Shown: positions 33,146-41,246 of the stretch, one piece after another | Layout of the letters: every line of letters starts with the position of its first letter | How positions within the stretch are numbered: position 1 is the first letter of the stretch | Origin: CAWKCE01 sp032127035 | GTDB lineage: Bacteria; Actinomycetota; Actinomycetes; JAHEKZ01 | Length of the DNA stretch: 64,000 nt | Assembly: GCA_963848085.1 (NCBI GenBank) | Contig: CAWKCE010000005.1 | Coordinates: 1-64,000 of the forward strand | Direction of reading: 5' to 3' | The notes under the pieces: model-generated | Databases searched by the model: none | The model's input: the letters and a program-made list of their open reading frames with translations, nothing else | What the model was told of the DNA's origin: nothing | Position numbers and translations under genes: made by a program

Positions 33146-33338
33146 CGGCCGACCGCAGCGGGACCGCCCGAAGCGCCGCGCGCCTGTCGGCGCGCCAGCG
33201 GTCGAGGGCTGACGCCGGCGGCCGGCCACCACGTGAGCCCGCTGCGACCGCACGGGAGACCGCGACCAGCTCGGTCGGTGTCGGCGCCCCGCGCAGCACC
33301 TCGACGGTGTCGTCTCGGCGTGTCGGTTCCGGTGTCAT
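33138..33338 (-). CDS. acyl-CoA carboxylase epsilon subunit
   Basis: 66 residues. VEVLRGAPTPTELVAVSRAVAA is the conserved helix of AccE/PccE proteins, which stabilise actinobacterial alpha-beta carboxylases. The C-terminal DRWRADRRA with Trp resembles the family's 'sxWa.raR' end. It lies 7 nt after the beta subunit on the same strand and overlaps birA. A second epsilon subunit occurs at 38441, so each beta subunit has its own. Confidence 0.8.
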   Translation of the reverse strand: MTPEPTRRDDTVEVLRGAPTPTELVAVSRAVAAGSRGGRPPASALDRWRADRRAALRAVPLRSAGG

Positions 33339-33345
33339 GGCCGCG

Positions 33346-34857
33346 TCACACCGGTGGCACGCCGTGTCGCTTGTCCGCGAACACCCGGGATCGCCCCTCG
33401 GCGTACGCCAGCCGACGCACCAGCTCGTCGCGCAGGTCGCCGGGGTCGACCACCGCGTCCACCACGAGGTCGGCGGCCAGCCGGACGAGGTCGACGTCCT
33501 CGACGTACTCGGCGCGACGGGCGGCCACGAACCCTTCCCGCTCCGCAGGCTCGAGGGCGGCGATCTGGTTGGCGTAGACGGCGTTTACCGCGGCGTCCGG
33601 TCCCATCACCGCGATCGCCGCGGTCGGCAGAGCAAGAGTGGCGTCCGGACCGAACCCCGGACCGCCCATCGCGTACAGCCCGGCGCCATAGGCCTTGCGC
33701 AGGACGACGCACACCTGGGGAACCGTCGCCTCCGCCACGGCCGACACCATCTTCGCCCCGTGGCGGATGATCCCTTGTCGCTCCACGTCGACCCCGATCA
33801 TGAAGCCGGGGACATCAGCCAGGTACACCAAGGGGACGTTGAACGCGTCACACAACCAGATGAAGCGAGCTGCCTTGTCGGCGCTGTCGACGAAGAGCAC
33901 GCCGCCCTTGGCGATGCTGTTGCTCGCAACCAGTCCGACCGGCCGCCCGGCCAGTCGGCCGAACCCGATCACCACCTCGGGTGCGAACAGCGCCTTCAGC
34001 TCGAAGAACGAGTCGGCATCCACCACCGCGTCGATGACGTCGTGCACGTCGAACGGCTGCGACTCACGAGCCGGGACCAGGTCGACGGTGAACGACCGCT
34101 CCGGGGGGTGGGCAGCGGACTCCGGCGGCGCCTCCCGCCAGCACGTGGGCAGGTAGGAGAAGAACTCGCGGGCCTCGGCGATGGCATCGGCGTCGTCGTC
34201 AGCCAATGCGTCGCCGCAGCCAGAGATCGTGCAGTGCATCCGTGCTCCGCCCATCTCCTCCAAGGTGACCTGCTCGCCGACCACCACCTCGGCCATCCGC
34301 GGCGACCCCAGGTACATCGAGGCGTTCCCCTCGACCATGAAGACCGCGTCGCAGAAAGCGGGGATGTACGCGCCTCCCGCCGCACTGGGCCCGAACAGGC
34401 AGCAGATCTGTGGCACCTTCCCCGACAGCTGGACCTGCAGGTGGAAGATCCGGCCGGCGCCCCGCCGCCCAGGGAACATCGCCACCTGGTCGGTGATCCG
34501 CGCTCCGGCGGAGTCGACGAGCCAGAACACCGGGAGCTCATCTCGCAGCGCCCCCTCGGCGGCACGGACCATCTTCTCCACGGTGCGCGCACCCCACGAA
34601 CCGGCCTTGACCGCCGGGTCGTTGGCCACGACCACAACGGGCCGACCAGCCACGGTTCCCCGACCGGTCACCACCCCGTCGGCGGGGTAGCCGGGCTGTT
34701 GTGCGTGCGCGAGAAGCCCGTCCTCGACCCAGCTGTCGTCGTCGACGAGCAGCCCGATGCGCTCCCGAACCAGGAGCTTTCCCTGGCCGCGCACGCGGGC
34801 CGTCGCCGCCTCGGACGGTTCCAGGGAGGCTCGCCGAGCGTGCGACAGGTCGGACAC
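33346..34857 (-). CDS. acyl-CoA carboxylase carboxyltransferase (beta) subunit
   Basis: 503 residues. It carries two crotonase-like carboxyltransferase halves: WLVDSAGARITDQVAMFPGR and FGPSAAGGAYIPAFCD in the first, and VPLVYLADVPGFMIG, RKAYGAGLYAMGGPGFGPD and VMGPDAAVNAVY in the second. It transfers CO2 from carboxybiotin to an acyl-CoA. Its closest style is the AccD1/MccB (branched-chain, methylcrotonyl-type) group rather than PccB. GTG 34857 is chosen because TAGGGT lies 7 nt upstream (leaderless); ATG 34887 would have no ribosome site. A family epsilon gene follows. Confidence 0.88.
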   Translation of the reverse strand: MSDLSHARRASLEPSEAATARVRGQGKLLVRERIGLLVDDDSWVEDGLLAHAQQPGYPADGVVTGRGTVAGRPVVVVANDPAVKAGSWGARTVEKMVRAAEGALRDELPVFWLVDSAGARITDQVAMFPGRRGAGRIFHLQVQLSGKVPQICCLFGPSAAGGAYIPAFCDAVFMVEGNASMYLGSPRMAEVVVGEQVTLEEMGGARMHCTISGCGDALADDDADAIAEAREFFSYLPTCWREAPPESAAHPPERSFTVDLVPARESQPFDVHDVIDAVVDADSFFELKALFAPEVVIGFGRLAGRPVGLVASNSIAKGGVLFVDSADKAARFIWLCDAFNVPLVYLADVPGFMIGVDVERQGIIRHGAKMVSAVAEATVPQVCVVLRKAYGAGLYAMGGPGFGPDATLALPTAAIAVMGPDAAVNAVYANQIAALEPAEREGFVAARRAEYVEDVDLVRLAADLVVDAVVDPGDLRDELVRRLAYAEGRSRVFADKRHGVPPV

Positions 34858-34864
34858 GAGCGAA

Positions 34865-34870
34865 ACCCTA
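34865..34870 (-). promoter_or_regulatory. -10 box of leaderless carboxyltransferase gene
   Basis: TAGGGT on the minus strand ends 7 nt before GTG 34857. Confidence 0.45.
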
Positions 34871-34896
34871 GCCCGCAGACCGACCATGGCCGGCGG

Positions 34897-36618
34897 TCAG
34901 CCCGCGCGCTCCGGGGGGTGCAGGGCCGAGGGGACCAGGGCCCGCATCGCCGGCACCAGGTCGTCCATGGGAAGGCTCAACGCATCGGCGAACACCTCGA
35001 CCAGCCATCCTCGGCCCGCGGCGTCCCGTCCGCCCGCCATCAGGAGCGCGGCGGCACCCATGCCGTCGAGGATGCTGAGCTCGGCCGGGTCGGCCCGCAG
35101 GTCCCCGGCGTCCACGAGGGCCCAGCCTCCGCGCAGGACCGCCGCAGTGGCCGGGTACTCGTCGACGGGGTAGGACTCCTCGGTCCAGCCCGGCTCACTG
35201 CCGGCCGGCGCCATCGTGGCGGTGAGGCGGAGCACCGCGTAGTCGACGGTCTGGACCACCTCGCCGTTGTCGGTCACCGCAGACACCCACCAGCCGAGAC
35301 CGTCGACGTGATGACACAGCGCCGCCGCCAGGGCCGCCAGCCGGTGGCGCACTTCGAGACCTGACGCGTCCATGAGCTCCAGGCCGAGCTGGAGGAACCG
35401 TTTCGTGTCGTCCACGACCGACGGCAGGTCCTGGTCGGAGGCTGCGGCACGCGACCCGGGATCCGGCGCGTCGTCGTGGCCGCGTCGACGGACCCGGGCC
35501 CCGACGGTTGCCAGCGCGGGGAGCTGTCGGCCCGCCACTACGGGGACGATCCCGTCGGCGCTGCGGGCGCGGGCCTGGGCGGCCTCGGCGAGACGGAACA
35601 GCCGCTCGCGGGACGGCACGGGCCCGGACAGATCGTCCGTAGCGGCGATGCCGCACGCGGCCATCACCGGCAGCAGCCGGCGCACCTCGCGGACCAGCCA
35701 TTCAGCGAGCTCGACGGCCTCGTCCGCCGGCCGACCGGGGACGACGACGCAGAACCGGTCCCAGTCGTACCTCCCGGCCACGGCGGCGGGGATGCGACCG
35801 GCCGCAGCGCTGACGAGGGCGGCCGTTCGCCGGATCACCTGGTCCACCGCGGGGCGACCGTCGGTGGTCAGCAGATCGCGCAGGCCGACCATGTCGACGA
35901 GCACCAGGGCGACCGGACTTCCGTCGGCCGCGCAGTTGGACAGCGCGACCTGGAGCTGTTCATCGATCGACCCCCGGCCGGCTAGGCCGGTCAGCGGGTC
36001 CACCTGCATCTGGTGCTCAACCCGCTTCAGGTGCTCGGCGGTCACCAGCGCGGCGCCCACCTGCGCGCCCACCGCCACCCCGAGGTCCAGATCGTTTTCG
36101 GTGAACGGCTCCTGGTCGTGACCTCGCGTGACGTACAGCTCACCCCAGATCCGCCCCTGGCCGGGGATGGGCACACTCATACCGCTGCGCTTGTCCAGCT
36201 CGTGCAGCAGACGAACCGAGGGGTCGTGCGGGGACCCGTCATCCACGGTGGCGACCCACCCGACCTGCGCCTCCAGGAGCATGCCCAGCGGCGCGTAGTC
36301 GTCCAGCGTGTAGTACTCGGCCGAGGGCTGCGGCTCCTCACCTGGTCCTAGGCGACCCTCGTTCACCAGACACCGGATCCGCCCGTGCTCCGGCTCCCAG
36401 ACACACAGGGAGAGCGACGCGCCGCCGAGGGCCTGCCGCGCGGCCGCGGCCAGCTCCACGGCGAGCTGCTCCGGGTCGGCCGACCACGCCACGCGGGCGA
36501 TGTCGGCCAGGCTCCGCAGCCGGGCCGCGGCAGCTCCCCGCTGGGCGACGGTCCGGACGCCGGGGCCCGGCGCATCCTGCTGGCGGGCGCGTCGCCGCAC
36601 CCAGCCCGAGCCGGCCAC
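34897..36618 (-). CDS. GAF-GGDEF-GAF-like signalling protein with degenerate GGDEF site
   Basis: 573 residues. The N-terminal GAF domain (about 35-195) includes VGWVATVDDGSPHD and SGMSVPIPGQGRIWGELYV. A diguanylate-cyclase-like domain follows (about 205-350), opening with the typical DPLTGLAGRGSIDEQL. Where GGDEF should stand the sequence is GRYDWDRFCVVVP, so the two glycines and the Glu are lost; no cyclase activity is expected. A second GAF-like region (about 400-560) ends it. GGAGG precedes the GTG. It probably acts as a ligand-binding or c-di-GMP/GTP-sensing scaffold; that is inference. It lies between the two carboxyltransferases. Confidence 0.82.
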   Translation of the reverse strand: MAGSGWVRRRARQQDAPGPGVRTVAQRGAAAARLRSLADIARVAWSADPEQLAVELAAAARQALGGASLSLCVWEPEHGRIRCLVNEGRLGPGEEPQPSAEYYTLDDYAPLGMLLEAQVGWVATVDDGSPHDPSVRLLHELDKRSGMSVPIPGQGRIWGELYVTRGHDQEPFTENDLDLGVAVGAQVGAALVTAEHLKRVEHQMQVDPLTGLAGRGSIDEQLQVALSNCAADGSPVALVLVDMVGLRDLLTTDGRPAVDQVIRRTAALVSAAAGRIPAAVAGRYDWDRFCVVVPGRPADEAVELAEWLVREVRRLLPVMAACGIAATDDLSGPVPSRERLFRLAEAAQARARSADGIVPVVAGRQLPALATVGARVRRRGHDDAPDPGSRAAASDQDLPSVVDDTKRFLQLGLELMDASGLEVRHRLAALAAALCHHVDGLGWWVSAVTDNGEVVQTVDYAVLRLTATMAPAGSEPGWTEESYPVDEYPATAAVLRGGWALVDAGDLRADPAELSILDGMGAAALLMAGGRDAAGRGWLVEVFADALSLPMDDLVPAMRALVPSALHPPERAG

Positions 36619-36789
36619 GTGACCCTCCGTCGGTCGGCAGGCCCAGGGGTGGCCTGCACTGGAGGGGGATATCGGGATCCCAGGCCCCGATCTTGACCCG
36701 CTCGGCCCATCGAGACCCGCGAGGACCGCCGGATGGGGGCCGGGCGACCACCGCCGGGGCTCACCGCACCGGGGGTGCGGGCGGCTGGC

Positions 36790-36795
36790 TACGCT
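36790..36795 (+). promoter_or_regulatory. -10 box for the propionyl-CoA carboxylase gene
   Basis: TACGCT gives a leader of about 30 nt with GAGGAG a few bases before ATG 36831. The divergent gap from the GGDEF gene (36619-36830) otherwise shows only GC-rich short inverted repeats. Confidence 0.45.
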
Positions 36796-36830
36796 ACCGA
36801 CGCTGACCGCTGCCGCCCCCGAGGAGCCGT

Positions 36831-38444
36831 ATGGCCGCCGACCTCACGCCTCGCCCCGCGCCACCGGGAATCGACCTGCACACGTCGGCCGGGCGGACGG
36901 AGCAGCTGCGCCACAAGCTGGACGAGGCCATTCACGCCGGCTCCGAGCGCGCGGTCGCCGCCCAGCACAGCCGGGGCAAGATGACCGCGCGCGAGCGAGT
37001 GATCGCGTTCCTCGACGCCGGTTCCTTCGTCGAGTTCGACGAGCTGGCGCGGCACCGCAGCTACGCCTTCGGGCTGCAGGACAACCGCCCGTACGGGGAC
37101 GGAGTGGTCACCGGACACGGCACTGCGGACGGTCGCCAGGTGTTCGTGTTCGCGCAGGACTTCACCGTGTTCGGCGGCTCACTCGGGGAGGTCTTCGGCG
37201 AGAAGATCGTCAAGATCATGGACATGGCGCTGAAGGTGGGGGCCCCGGTGGTCGGAATCAACGACTCCGGCGGCGCCCGCATCCAGGAGGGTGTGGTGTC
37301 CCTCGCCCAGTACGGCGAGATCTTCTACCGCAACGTGCAGGCGTCCGGCGTCATCCCGCAGGTGTCGCTGATCATGGGGCCGTGCGCGGGGGGTGCGGTG
37401 TACTCGCCGGCGATCACCGACTTCATCGTGATGGTCGACCAGACCTCGCACATGTTCATCACCGGTCCTGACGTAATCCGAACGGTCACCGGAGAGAACG
37501 TGGAGTTCGAGGAGCTCGGCGGCGCCCGCACCCACCAGGCGAAGAGCGGCGTCGCCCACTTCATGGCCAGCGACGAGGCGGACGCCCTCGACATCACGCG
37601 CCAGCTGCTGAGCTTCCTGCCCTCCAACAACCTGGAGGACCCGCCGATCTTCCCCGCCACCGTGTCCGAGACGACCACGGACGACGACCGGGCCCTGGAC
37701 GAGATCGTTCCCGACTCCGCCAACCAGCCGTACGACATGCACGACGTGATCACCGCAGTGCTCGACGAGGGTGAGTTCCTCGAGGTCCAGCAGCTGTTCG
37801 CGCCGAACATCACTGTCGGCTTCGGCCGGGTGGACGGCCGTTCGGTCGGCGTGGTGGCCAACCAGCCGATGCAGTTCGCCGGGACGCTTGACATCGACGC
37901 CTCCGAGAAGGCAGCCCGGTTCGTTCGCACGTGCGACGCCTTCAACGTGCCGGTGCTCACCTTCGTCGACGTCCCCGGCTTCCTGCCCGGGACGGGACAG
38001 GAGTGGGGCGGCATCATTCGGCGCGGCGCCAAGCTCATCTACGCCTACGCCGAGGCGACTGTGCCACTGGTCACGGTCATCACCCGCAAGGCCTACGGCG
38101 GCGCCTACGACGTCATGGGGTCCAAGCACCTCGGTGCTGACGTCAACCTGGCCTGGCCCACCGCGCAGATCGCCGTGATGGGGGCGCAGGGAGCGGTCAA
38201 CATCCTCCACCGCAAGCAGATCAAGGACGCGGCCGAGAGCGGGGACCTCGAGACCACCCGCGCCGGGCTCATCCAGGACTACGAGGACACCTTGCTGAAC
38301 CCGTACCTCGCGGCCGAGCGCGGGTACATCGACGCGGTGATCGAGCCGTCGCAGACTCGGATCCAGGTGACCAGGGCGCTGCGGATGCTCCGCAACAAGC
38401 GCGCGAGCCGGCCGCCCAAGAAACACGGGAACATCCCGCTGTGA
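36831..38444 (+). CDS. pccB: propionyl/acetyl-CoA carboxylase beta subunit (AccD5/PccB type)
   Basis: 537 residues. The carboxyltransferase signatures are VVGINDSGGARIQEGV, MGPCAGGAVYSPA, TFVDVPGFLPGTGQEWGGII, KAYGGAYDVMGSKHLGAD and VMGAQGAVNI. Length and motifs match AccD5 (Rv3280), which carboxylates propionyl-CoA to methylmalonyl-CoA. The N-terminus has the usual STAGRTEQLRHKLDEA-type helix. It overlaps its epsilon subunit by 4 nt. The mutase at 61647 could use the product further. Confidence 0.93.
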   Translation: MAADLTPRPAPPGIDLHTSAGRTEQLRHKLDEAIHAGSERAVAAQHSRGKMTARERVIAFLDAGSFVEFDELARHRSYAFGLQDNRPYGDGVVTGHGTADGRQVFVFAQDFTVFGGSLGEVFGEKIVKIMDMALKVGAPVVGINDSGGARIQEGVVSLAQYGEIFYRNVQASGVIPQVSLIMGPCAGGAVYSPAITDFIVMVDQTSHMFITGPDVIRTVTGENVEFEELGGARTHQAKSGVAHFMASDEADALDITRQLLSFLPSNNLEDPPIFPATVSETTTDDDRALDEIVPDSANQPYDMHDVITAVLDEGEFLEVQQLFAPNITVGFGRVDGRSVGVVANQPMQFAGTLDIDASEKAARFVRTCDAFNVPVLTFVDVPGFLPGTGQEWGGIIRRGAKLIYAYAEATVPLVTVITRKAYGGAYDVMGSKHLGADVNLAWPTAQIAVMGAQGAVNILHRKQIKDAAESGDLETTRAGLIQDYEDTLLNPYLAAERGYIDAVIEPSQTRIQVTRALRMLRNKRASRPPKKHGNIPL

Positions 38445-38671
38445 CCGAGGACGCTTCCTCACCCGCGCCTGAGCCGGTGCTTCGCGTCGTCCGCGGCGAG
38501 CCAGACGCGGCTGAGCTGGCTGCGGTGGTAGCGGTGGTGGCCGCCGGTCGCGGTTCGGCCGGAGCCCTTCCGCCTCGACCGTTGTCGGTGTGGGCGGCGC
38601 GGTCCCGGCTGGTCCGACCACTCCTTCGGCCGTCCCCCGGTGCGTGGCGCGCCAGCGCGTGGCCGCGCTGA
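38441..38671 (+). CDS. acyl-CoA carboxylase epsilon subunit (AccE5 type)
   Basis: 76 residues from GTG 38441, a 4-nt overlap with the beta subunit. LRVVRGEPDAAELAAVVAVVAA is the defining helix. The Pro/Arg-rich middle and the SAWARSRLVR-like segment (here LSVWAARSRLV) match the family. The protein is needed for full activity of AccA3-AccD5 complexes in mycobacteria. The order beta-epsilon-Maf-alpha is the same as Rv3280-Rv3285. Confidence 0.85.
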   Translation: MTEDASSPAPEPVLRVVRGEPDAAELAAVVAVVAAGRGSAGALPPRPLSVWAARSRLVRPLLRPSPGAWRASAWPR

Positions 38672-38726
38672 CCGACAGAGCCGACCCGCCCGCCGCCCGC
38701 CGACGCGATCCCCAAGGAGCATCCAG

Positions 38727-39344
38727 ATGCGCGTGGTCCTGGCATCGGCCTCCCCGGCCCGGCTGGCCCTGCTGCGTTCGGCCGGCCTCGCTCCCGAGGT
38801 GTTGGTCAGCGGGGTGGACGAGGACGGCGTTTCCGGTGCCCCGTCGGAGGTGGCGCGCGAGCTTGCCGTGCGGAAGGCGCGCGCCGTTGCCGGACGACTG
38901 ACCGGCAACGCCGTGGTGCTGGGCTGCGACTCGGTTCTGGACCTCGACGGCGAGGCACTCGGCAAACCGGCGGACGCCGGCGAGGCCGTCCTCCGGTGGC
39001 GGCAGATGCGCGGCCGAAGTGGCGTCCTGCACACCGGCCACTGCCTGGTCCGGGTCGGCCCTCAGGCCGGTGAGCGGGTCGCCGTGGAGTCGACTGTTGT
39101 GCACTTCGGGCGCCCCACCGACGACGAGATCGCCGACTACGTGGCCACCGGCGAGCCCCTGCGCGTCGCCGGGGCGTTCACCGTCGACCGCCTCGGCGGC
39201 TGGTTCGTCACCGGCCTGGAGGGAGACCCGGGAAACGTCGCCGGGGTGTCCCTGCCTCTGGTCCGAACTCTGTTGTCCGACCTCGGCATCCCCGTGACCA
39301 CCCTCTGGCACCCCCCCACCCCCCTCCCCCCACCGGCGCATTGA
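38727..39344 (+). CDS. maf: Maf-family nucleotide pyrophosphatase
   Basis: 205 residues from ATG 38727, with AAGGAG 7 nt upstream. VVLASASPARLALLRSAGL is the Maf signature. It is followed by ELAVRKARAVAG, VLGCDSVLDLDGEALGKP with the conserved Asp, and YVATGEPLRVAGAFTVD. Maf proteins hydrolyse modified or canonical nucleoside triphosphates such as dTTP and UTP. The C-terminal HPPTPLPPPAH tail is a Pro-rich extra. Its place between carboxylase subunits is conserved in mycobacteria (Rv3282), with no known reason. Confidence 0.93.
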   Translation: MRVVLASASPARLALLRSAGLAPEVLVSGVDEDGVSGAPSEVARELAVRKARAVAGRLTGNAVVLGCDSVLDLDGEALGKPADAGEAVLRWRQMRGRSGVLHTGHCLVRVGPQAGERVAVESTVVHFGRPTDDEIADYVATGEPLRVAGAFTVDRLGGWFVTGLEGDPGNVAGVSLPLVRTLLSDLGIPVTTLWHPPTPLPPPAH

Positions 39345-39395
39345 CGCACTGCCCCGGACCTAGCGGCCAAACGACGCACACTGCCGCCGCCCGCC

Positions 39396-39411
39396 CACGG
39401 CCGCGGCCGTG
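39396..39411. repeat. 16-bp perfect palindrome upstream of the alpha-chain gene
   Basis: CACGGCCGCGGCCGTG lies 34 bp before the TAGACT box. It could be an operator or the stem of a terminator for Maf. Confidence 0.4.
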
Positions 39412-39444
39412 CGACGCCGCCGGACGGCAGCGCATCTGACTCCG

Positions 39445-39450
39445 TAGACT
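39445..39450 (+). promoter_or_regulatory. -10 box for the carboxylase alpha-chain gene
   Basis: TAGACT would start a transcript near 39457 with a 30-nt leader. GGGAG lies before GTG 39489. A GTG at the transcript start opens a six-codon reading frame ending in TGA, which may be chance. Confidence 0.35.
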
Positions 39451-39488
39451 CCGGCGGTGCCGACACCCACCAGCTGACGGGAGCCGCC

Positions 39489-41246
39489 GTGCGCAAGGTC
39501 CTGATCGCCAACCGCGGTGAGATCGCCGTCCGCATCGCCCGGGCGTGCCGCGACGCGGGGATCGCCTCGGTGGCCGTGTACGCCGATGCCGACCGCGACG
39601 CTCTGCACGTCAAGGAGTCCGACGAGGCGTTCGCGCTGGACGGCGACTCACCGGCCACCACGTACCTGGACGTCGGCAAGCTCCTGGCCATCGCCGCCAG
39701 AACCGGCGCCGATGCGGTGCACCCCGGGTACGGCTTCCTCGCGGAGAATGCCGGCTTCGCGAAAGCTGTGACCGATGCCGGGCTGATCTGGATCGGCCCG
39801 CCCGCGGCCGCGATCGACGCCCTCGGCGACAAGGTCCAGGCCCGCCACATTGCCCAGAAGGTCGGTGCTCCACTCGTCCCCGGGACGGCCGACCCGGTGG
39901 CAGACGCCGACGAGGTCGTGGACTTCGCCCGGGAGAACGGCCTTCCGGTCGCCATCAAGGCCGCCTACGGCGGGGGCGGGCGCGGCCTGAAGGTCGCGCG
40001 GACCCTCGAGGAGATCCCGGAGCTGTTCGAGTCCGCGGTCCGCGAGGCGGTCACCGCCTTCGGCCGGGGCGAGTGCTTCGTCGAGCGGTTCCTCGACCGG
40101 CCCCGGCATGTCGAGACGCAGTGTCTGGCCGACCAGCACGGGAACGTCGTCGTGGTGTCCACACGCGACTGCTCGCTGCAGCGCCGCAACCAGAAGCTCG
40201 TCGAGGAGGCCCCCGCCCCCTTCCTCACCGCCGACCAAGAGGCGGAGCTGCGCCGGTCGTCCAAGGCGATCCTGCACGAGGCCGGCTATGTCGGCGCCGG
40301 CACCTGCGAGTTCCTGGTCGGCCAGGACGGCACCATCTCGTTCCTGGAGGTCAACACCAGACTTCAGGTGGAGCACCCGGTCACCGAGGAGGTGGCCGGC
40401 GTCGACCTGGTCCGCGAGATGTTCCGCATCGCCGACGGTGAGCCGCTCGGCTACGACGACCCCCCGCTGCGTGGGCACTCGGTGGAGTTCCGCATCAACG
40501 CCGAGGACGCGGGGCGCAACTTCATGCCGGCGCCCGGAACGATCTCCGCGATGCGCACCCCGGCCGGCCCGGGAGTCCGGGTCGACGGCGGCTACGAGGT
40601 CGGCGACACCATCCCCCAGGCGTTCGACTCGCTGATCGCCAAGCTCGTGGTCACCGGACGGGACCGCCGGCAGGCTCTCGAGCGTTCGCGGCGTGCCCTT
40701 GCAGAGTACGAGATCGCGGGCATGCCAACGGTGATCCCGTTCCACCGGGCGGTGGTGTCCGACGAGGCGTTCGCACCCGCCGACCCGGAGCAGCCGTTCA
40801 CGATCCATACCCGGTGGATCGAGACCGAGTTCGACAACACTGTCACCCCGTTCGACGGCGCCGCCGCCGAAGCCGGCCCCACACCAGCCCGCGAACGGGT
40901 GACCGTGGAGGTCGACGGCAAGCGGCTGGAGGTCGTCTTGCCGGCCGGTCTGGGGTCAGGCATCCCGGCGGCCGGCACCGCGGCCGCCCCTCGGCGCGCG
41001 TCGCGACGCAAGGCGGGTGCCGCGGCCTCTGGCGACGCCCTCACCACACCCATGCAGGGCACGATCGTCAAGATTGCCGTCGCCGAGGGTGACCAGGTGG
41101 AGTCCGGGCAGCTCGTCGTGGTGATCGAGGCGATGAAGATGGAGCAGCCGCTCAACGCCCACAAGACCGGAACCGTCTCCGCGCTGAACGCAGAGCTCGG
41201 TCAGACGCTCAGCAGCGGCGCCGTCATCTGCGAGATCACCGGCTGA
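39489..41246 (+). CDS. biotin carboxylase / biotin carrier alpha subunit (AccA3 type)
   Basis: 585 residues. The ATP-grasp biotin carboxylase domain (1-450) has LIANRGEIAVRIARACRD, HPGYGFLAENAGFA, AAYGGGGRGLKVA, ERDCSLQRRNQKL-like RDCSLQRRNQKLVEEAP, and FLEVNTRLQVEHPVTE. A short linker rich in Ala and Arg follows. The C-terminal carrier domain holds the biotinylation site EAMKMEQ, with the modified Lys about residue 549. This alpha chain probably serves both carboxyltransferases encoded here, as AccA3 does in mycobacteria. BirA at 32321 should charge it. It overlaps the amine oxidase by 11 nt, convergently. Confidence 0.95.
   Translation: MRKVLIANRGEIAVRIARACRDAGIASVAVYADADRDALHVKESDEAFALDGDSPATTYLDVGKLLAIAARTGADAVHPGYGFLAENAGFAKAVTDAGLIWIGPPAAAIDALGDKVQARHIAQKVGAPLVPGTADPVADADEVVDFARENGLPVAIKAAYGGGGRGLKVARTLEEIPELFESAVREAVTAFGRGECFVERFLDRPRHVETQCLADQHGNVVVVSTRDCSLQRRNQKLVEEAPAPFLTADQEAELRRSSKAILHEAGYVGAGTCEFLVGQDGTISFLEVNTRLQVEHPVTEEVAGVDLVREMFRIADGEPLGYDDPPLRGHSVEFRINAEDAGRNFMPAPGTISAMRTPAGPGVRVDGGYEVGDTIPQAFDSLIAKLVVTGRDRRQALERSRRALAEYEIAGMPTVIPFHRAVVSDEAFAPADPEQPFTIHTRWIETEFDNTVTPFDGAAAEAGPTPARERVTVEVDGKRLEVVLPAGLGSGIPAAGTAAAPRRASRRKAGAAASGDALTTPMQGTIVKIAVAEGDQVESGQLVVVIEAMKMEQPLNAHKTGTVSALNAELGQTLSSGAVICEITG

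Noticed and set aside
32839..35364. 841-codon forward frame across birA, epsilon and carboxyltransferase genes
   Set aside because: It spans three real minus-strand genes in antisense and has shadow-type composition (His, Gly, Arg rich).
37179..39341. 720-codon reverse frame opposite the pccB-epsilon-Maf genes
   Set aside because: It covers three well-supported forward genes; high GC suppresses stops in this frame.
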